A stretch of 9,379 nt of DNA, taken from positions 1 to 9,379 of the forward strand of contig SLNF01000274.1 of the NCBI GenBank assembly GCA_007133145.1. Reading direction: 5' to 3'. Below, in pieces: positions 5,464-9,379 of the stretch. The stretch comes from Nitriliruptorales bacterium. Lineage in GTDB: Bacteria; Actinomycetota; Nitriliruptoria; Euzebyales; Egibacteraceae. Both the position numbers and the translations under genes were made by a program. The notes beneath the pieces were generated by a model. It searched no databases, was not told where the DNA came from, and was given only the letters and a program-made list of their open reading frames with translations. Position 1 is the first letter of the stretch. Each line of letters starts with the position of its first letter.

Positions 5464-7113
5464 GTGAGCGCACACGACCACGCCTCCGAGGGGTCCGCCG
5501 CCCACCCGCGCGCCGGGGGGCACGAGGCCCTGCGCCACGCCGTCGCCGAGAAGGCGCCGCTGTACCGGGCGATCCTCGGCACCTTCGCCACGGCAAAGCG
5601 CCAGTTCGTCGTCCACCTCCGACCCGAGGACGTCCAGGCGGCGCTGCCGGGAGAGGCCAACGGCGCCCTCGAGGAGATCGGCGAGGCGCTCGCGCAGCTC
5701 GCGCGCTGGGGCAACCTCCGGGCCGACCCCGACACGAGCCGGGTCACGACCGTCGAGGACTTCAACCGGGCGCGGTACCTCTACTCCCTCAGCCCCGAGG
5801 GCGAGGCCGCCGAGGAGGCCTTCGCCGCCTTCGCGGCGGCCCTGGACCGCCGGGGTGCGCTGCAGGCCGTCGCGCTCACCGACATCCACGACGCGCTCGG
5901 GGGGCTCGCACGGCTCGCCGCGGAGGCCGAGCCCGACCCGGCGAAGGTCTACCAGTCCCTGCGCGTGCTCGCGGGGGTCTTCGACGACCTCGCCGGCAAC
6001 GCCCAGGCCTTCATCGCCGCGCTCCAGCGGACGATCGACCTCCACGACAGCGACATGACCCGCTTCCTCGCCTACAAGGACCAACTCGTCGGCTACATCG
6101 AGCGCTTCATCGCCGACCTCGTCGCGATCGCCCCCGACATCGCCGCGCAGCTCCGCGGTCTCGGGGAGCCCTCCGCCCTGCTCGCCCTCGCCGCCGAGCG
6201 CGAGGCTGCCGACGCGGCGCCCGGCGAGGAGGAGCGCGCCCGCACCGAGGCCCTCGCCGCCTGGCGGCACCGGTGGGCGGGGCTCTCCCACTGGTTCCTC
6301 GGGGGCCGGGAGCAACCCGCGCAGGCCGACCTGCTCAGGCGCCGCGCGCGACAGGCCATCACCGGGCTGCTCACCGTCGTCGCCACGCGCGGGGAACGCC
6401 GGTCGGGGCGCAGCGATCGCTCACAGGACTTCCGCGAGCTCGCACGCTGGTTCGCCGAGGCCCCGAACGAGGAGGACTGTCACCGGCTCTGGCGGGCCGC
6501 GTTCGCCCTCGCTCCGTCTCGCCACCTCACCGTCGACGCCGCGACGATCGACGCACGGCAGGCCGCCCCGGTGCCGCCGTCCACCCCCTGGGTCGAGGCC
6601 CCGCCGGTGCGACTGAGCCCGCGCCTGCGCCGCACCGGCAGCCACGAGCGCCGCGGCAAGCCGACCCGCATCGCCGACCGTGGGCCCGAGCGTGCGCTGC
6701 TCGCCGAGCGGCTCGCCACCGAGGCGGCGCAGACCGCCCGGGCGCGCGCCGCCCTCGCCACCGACGGCACCGTCCGTCTCTCCGAGCTCGCCGCGCTCGA
6801 CCGTGACGCCTTCGACCTCCTCCTCGAACTGCTCGGCGAGGCGCTGGCGTGGCCGAACCCGCGTGGCCGGCCGGTCGAGGTCACGACGGGGGACGGATCG
6901 CTCGAGCTCGTGCTCACCCCCACCGGCGACGGGACCGAGGCCGCGGTCACGACCCGCGACGGCACGCTGCGCGGCCCCGACCACCACGTCCGGATCACCG
7001 ACCTCCACGCCGGGGAGGGCTGTATCGATGGTGGGAGGGGTCGGGCCGGCTCCGGTGTCAGACGAGACGGCAACGGCCACGTCGGCGCCGTCGCCGAGGG
7101 GGCCCGCCGATGA
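5464..7113 (+). CDS. jetA: Wadjet type II JetA (TIGR02677/DUF2397, kleisin-like subunit)
   Basis: A 549-residue soluble protein matching TIGR02677 throughout. Recognisable parts are an N-terminal winged-helix-like region (about 30-110) with TVEDFNRARYLYSLSPEGEAAEEA (96-119), the helical core ALTDIHDAL...LAGNAQAFIAALQRTIDLH...FLAYKDQLVGYIERFIADL (137-219), APPVRLSPRLRRTG (379-392), IADRGPERALLAERL (403-417), and RLSELAALDRDAFDLLLELLG (438-458). It ends with the strand-rich DGSLELVLTP and RDGTLRGPDHHVRITDL (497-513). In Wadjet the homologous subunit is the kleisin that bridges the SMC heads and recruits the KITE subunit. Start: GTG at 5464. The only other nearby candidate, GTG at 5386, overlaps the previous gene and adds a low-complexity leader. 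No clear ribosome-binding site precedes 5464. A Gly/Arg-rich tail follows residue 513. The stop overlaps the next start as ATGA. Confidence 0.93.
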   Translation: MSAHDHASEGSAAHPRAGGHEALRHAVAEKAPLYRAILGTFATAKRQFVVHLRPEDVQAALPGEANGALEEIGEALAQLARWGNLRADPDTSRVTTVEDFNRARYLYSLSPEGEAAEEAFAAFAAALDRRGALQAVALTDIHDALGGLARLAAEAEPDPAKVYQSLRVLAGVFDDLAGNAQAFIAALQRTIDLHDSDMTRFLAYKDQLVGYIERFIADLVAIAPDIAAQLRGLGEPSALLALAAEREAADAAPGEEERARTEALAAWRHRWAGLSHWFLGGREQPAQADLLRRRARQAITGLLTVVATRGERRSGRSDRSQDFRELARWFAEAPNEEDCHRLWRAAFALAPSRHLTVDAATIDARQAAPVPPSTPWVEAPPVRLSPRLRRTGSHERRGKPTRIADRGPERALLAERLATEAAQTARARAALATDGTVRLSELAALDRDAFDLLLELLGEALAWPNPRGRPVEVTTGDGSLELVLTPTGDGTEAAVTTRDGTLRGPDHHVRITDLHAGEGCIDGGRGRAGSGVRRDGNGHVGAVAEGARR

Positions 7114-8333
7114 GCGCCGCCGAGGTCCTCGCCGACACGCTCGCGCGAGGCGCGACCGAGGAACGCCGGGCGGCTGCGCGCGCGCTGCTGCGTCACCCCC
7201 TGCTCACAGCCTCGAAGCCGGCGCCGGAGGCGTTCAGGGCGGTCCGCAAGCACGCCGGCGCCCTGCGGCAGTGGTTCGCCGAGGAGACGGGCTGGAGCCT
7301 CGTCGTCGACCCCGATGTCGCCCGCCTGCGCAAGACCCCCGTCAACGGCGGGGACGCAACCCGACCCGCCCGCGCCCGGCGCGGCGGACCGCCGCTCACC
7401 CGGCGGCGCTACATCCTGCTCTGCCTCGCTCTCGCGGCGCTCGAGCGCGCCGACCCCCAGGTCACCCTCGGCCTGCTCGCCGAGCAGGTCCTCGCCGCCG
7501 CCGCGGACGAGGCCCTCGTCGCCGCAGGGGTGCGCTTCACCCTGCAGCACCGCGACGAGCGCGCTGACCTCGTCGCGGCGATCCGCGTCCTCCTCGAGCT
7601 CGGGGTGCTCTCCCGGGTCGCCGGCGATGAGCAGTCCTACGTCGACGAGCGGGGCGACGCGCTCTACGACCTCGACCGACGCGTGCTCGCCGGGCTGCTC
7701 GCGAGCCCGCGGGGACCCTCGATGGTCTCGGCGCCCTCGACCCCGGAGCGGCTCGCCGCACTCGTCGACGACCCCGGGCTCGACGCCGGCCTTGGCGGAC
7801 CGGCCGCGGTGCGCAGACGCCTCGCACGGCGCCTGCTCGACGACCCCGTCGTGTATCTCGACGACCTCGACGACGTCGAGCGTGAGTACCTGCGCACGCA
7901 GCGGACCCACCTCCTCGCCCGCCTCGCCGACGGCACCGGGCTCGAGCCCGAGGCGCGCGCGGAGGGTCTCGCGCTCCTCGACCCGACCGGGGAGACCACC
8001 GACCTGTCGATGCCCGAGGAGGGCACCGACGGCCACGCGACGCTCCTGCTCGCGACCTACCTCGCCGATCCGGAGCGTCACGACCGGTGGGTGCCGCTCG
8101 ACGAGCTCGAGACCCACACCGCGGCGCTCGTGGAGGAGCACGGGCCGCACTGGCGCAAGGCCGTGCGCGAGCCCGGCGGTGCGCGCGACCTCGCCGCGAC
8201 CGCCGTGGGGCGGCTCCTCGCCCTCGACCTCGTCGAGCGCGAGGGTGAGGCGGTGCGCGGCCGCCCGGCACTCGCGCGCTACGCCGCCGACCCCGCGACG
8301 GTCGCCGGGTCCGGGCAGGGGACGCTGACGTGA
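7110..8333 (+). CDS. jetB: Wadjet type II JetB (TIGR02678/DUF2398, KITE-like subunit)
   Basis: A 407-residue soluble protein matching TIGR02678. Markers are RRAAARALLRHPLLT (19-33), AVRKHAGALRQWFAEETGWSLVV (44-66), ARLRKTP (71-77), LTRRRYILLCLALAALERADPQVTLGLLAEQV (96-127), HRDERADLVAAIRVLLELGVL (147-167) and YLDDLDDVEREYLRTQR (249-265). It ends in a winged-helix-like C-terminus (VGRLLALDLVERE...VRGRPALARY, 366-391). In characterised Wadjet complexes the equivalent subunit is a KITE (tandem winged-helix) protein that binds the kleisin JetA and DNA. Start: ATG at 7110, overlapping the jetA stop by 4 bp, with GAGGGGG (7096-7102) 7 nt ahead, so translation is probably coupled. The end overlaps jetC as GTGA. 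No truncation or frameshift is seen. Confidence 0.93.
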   Translation: MSAAEVLADTLARGATEERRAAARALLRHPLLTASKPAPEAFRAVRKHAGALRQWFAEETGWSLVVDPDVARLRKTPVNGGDATRPARARRGGPPLTRRRYILLCLALAALERADPQVTLGLLAEQVLAAAADEALVAAGVRFTLQHRDERADLVAAIRVLLELGVLSRVAGDEQSYVDERGDALYDLDRRVLAGLLASPRGPSMVSAPSTPERLAALVDDPGLDAGLGGPAAVRRRLARRLLDDPVVYLDDLDDVEREYLRTQRTHLLARLADGTGLEPEARAEGLALLDPTGETTDLSMPEEGTDGHATLLLATYLADPERHDRWVPLDELETHTAALVEEHGPHWRKAVREPGGARDLAATAVGRLLALDLVEREGEAVRGRPALARYAADPATVAGSGQGTLT

Positions 8334-9379
8334 GCGGGGGGCGCGGCGCCCACGGACCCGAGGGCAACGGCCTCGCCGACGGCGGCGGCCCGACGGCGCT
8401 GCCCGAGCCGACACGCCAGCGTTGGCAGCCGCTGCGCTGTGGCCTCGTCGACGTCTTCCACTACGACCACGAGGAGCTGTGGTTCCACGACGGCCGGCTG
8501 TTGCTGCGCGGCAACAACGGCACCGGCAAGTCGAAGGTCCTCGCCCTCGTCCTGCCGTTCCTCCTCGACGGCGAGGTGAGCCCCCACCGCGTCGAACCCG
8601 ACGGAGACCCCGGCAAGCGCATGGAGTGGAACCTCCTGCTCGGCGGTCGCTACGAGGAACGCATCGGCTACGTCTGGCTCGAGCTCGGCCGGCTCGACCA
8701 GGGCCGAGTCCACACCCGCACGCTCGGCTGCGGGATGAAGGCCGTCGAGGGACGCGGCGCCCCCGACCGCTGGTTCTTCTCGACTGACCTGCGCATCGGC
8801 CGCGACCTCTGGCTCGCGAGCCCGACCCGCACGCCCCTCACCCGTCCCCGCCTCGCCGAGGCGCTCGGCGAGCACGGGCGGGTCGTCGAGCAGGCGGCAG
8901 CGTGGCGACGGCACGTCGACGAGGAGCTCTTCGACCTCGGCGAGGAGCGCTACGGAGCCCTCCTGCGGCTGCTCATCGGCCTGCGCCAGCCCCAGCTCGC
9001 AAAGCGTCCCAACGCCGCCGCGCTCTCCGCGGCGCTGAGCGAGGCCCTCGCCCCGGTGGACCAGGCGCTGCTCGCCGACGTCGCCGAGGCCTTCCGCACC
9101 CTCGAGGCCGAGCGGGCCGAGCTCGACGGGCTCCTCGAGGCGCGCGAGGCCGTCGCGGCCTTCACCGAGCGCTACCGGCACGCTGCGGCCGTCGCGACGC
9201 GACGCCGCGCTGCGCAGGTGCGCCGTGCGCAGTCGACCTACGAGGACATCGCCCGCCGACGCGCCGCGGCACAGGCCGACCTCGAGGCCGCCGAGCGGGA
9301 GCGGACCGGGGCCCTCGCCCGCCGGGACGAGGTCGACGCCGAGGTCGGGCGCGCCCGCGCCCGGCAGCGTGCGCTCGAG
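8330..9379 (+). CDS. jetC: Wadjet type II JetC (TIGR02680 SMC-like ATPase), N-terminal part, runs off window
   Basis: The frame is open from the GTG at 8330 to the window edge, giving 350 residues without a stop. A 28-residue Gly-rich leader precedes RWQPLRCGLVDVFHYDHEELWFHDGRLLLR (31-60). The Walker A loop GNNGTGKSK (61-69) has Lys67 and Ser68 in place. VLALVLPFLLDGEVSPHRVEP and KRMEWNLLLGG (97-106), hallmarks of TIGR02680, come next. The fold continues through RLLIGLRQPQ (213-222) and enters a Glu/Arg/Ala-rich coiled coil from about 250 on. This is the ATP-binding head and the start of the SMC arm. The distal arm, Walker B and signature motifs lie outside, in a family typically over 1,300 residues. 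The SMC dimer is the DNA loop-extruding motor of Wadjet. AGGGGA (8317-8322) sits 7 nt before the start, and the 4-bp GTGA overlap with jetB implies coupled translation. Confidence 0.94.
   Translation, partial: MSGGRGAHGPEGNGLADGGGPTALPEPTRQRWQPLRCGLVDVFHYDHEELWFHDGRLLLRGNNGTGKSKVLALVLPFLLDGEVSPHRVEPDGDPGKRMEWNLLLGGRYEERIGYVWLELGRLDQGRVHTRTLGCGMKAVEGRGAPDRWFFSTDLRIGRDLWLASPTRTPLTRPRLAEALGEHGRVVEQAAAWRRHVDEELFDLGEERYGALLRLLIGLRQPQLAKRPNAAALSAALSEALAPVDQALLADVAEAFRTLEAERAELDGLLEAREAVAAFTERYRHAAAVATRRRAAQVRRAQSTYEDIARRRAAAQADLEAAERERTGALARRDEVDAEVGRARARQRALE

Noticed and set aside
4133..5596. A 487-codon minus-strand frame opposite the unrecognised gene, considered as the real gene instead
   Set aside because: Its product is Ser/Arg/Ala-rich and motif-free. 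The plus frame has a Shine-Dalgarno site, ordinary protein composition and strong third-position GC.
6480..8414. A 644-codon minus-strand open frame opposite jetA and jetB
   Set aside because: The plus-strand frames match TIGR02677 and TIGR02678 along their whole length, so the antisense frame is a codon-bias artefact.
8279..9181. A 300-codon minus-strand open frame opposite the start of jetC
   Set aside because: The opposite strand encodes a clear SMC head with Walker A. The minus frame shows no motif and mirrors the repeated Glu/Leu/Ala codons.

Overview
The window is very GC-rich (by eye about three quarters G+C), with dense open frames on both strands, GTG starts and stop/start overlaps. 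The RDD/DUF2510 protein, the PLDc_N-type small membrane protein and the type II Wadjet genes all point to an actinobacterium (Actinomycetota). I cannot name the genus from this sequence alone. I see no tRNA, rRNA, CRISPR array, insertion sequence or attachment site.

Left part (1-3845) looks like ordinary chromosome. It opens with the C-terminal end of a membrane-anchored protein, probably one of the actinobacterial GTPases with a two-helix anchor (+). A DUF2510-RDD membrane protein (-) converges on it and overlaps its end by 11 bp. Transcribed away from the RDD gene is an unusual two-domain protein (+) joining an ADP-ribosylglycohydrolase to a dual-specificity/tyrosine-phosphatase-like domain. 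It ends at a 9-bp perfect hairpin facing a HAD-IIA (NagD-like) phosphatase (-), which lies downstream of a 78-residue PLDc_N-type membrane protein (-).

Right part (4032-9379, all +) is a defence locus. Three genes linked by 4-bp ATGA/GTGA overlaps match the start of a type II Wadjet system: a TIGR02677/DUF2397 protein (JetA, kleisin-like), a TIGR02678/DUF2398 protein (JetB, KITE-like) and the N-terminal 350 residues of a TIGR02680 SMC-type ATPase (JetC) with an intact Walker A. The window stops inside JetC's coiled coil, so the nuclease JetD (TIGR02679/DUF2399) would have to lie beyond 9379. Known Wadjet systems sense and cut small closed-circular DNA such as plasmids: JetABC forms the SMC motor and JetD the nuclease.

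The part that known systems do not explain is the 461-residue gene at 4032-5417. It sits 46 bp upstream of jetA on the same strand, behind an intergenic region with a 20-bp perfect palindrome. It is not one of the four core Wadjet genes. Its second half resembles, from memory, the winged-helix-like region found C-terminal to pRiA4b ORF-3 domains in actinobacterial proteins. It is the best candidate here for an undescribed accessory or regulatory component.
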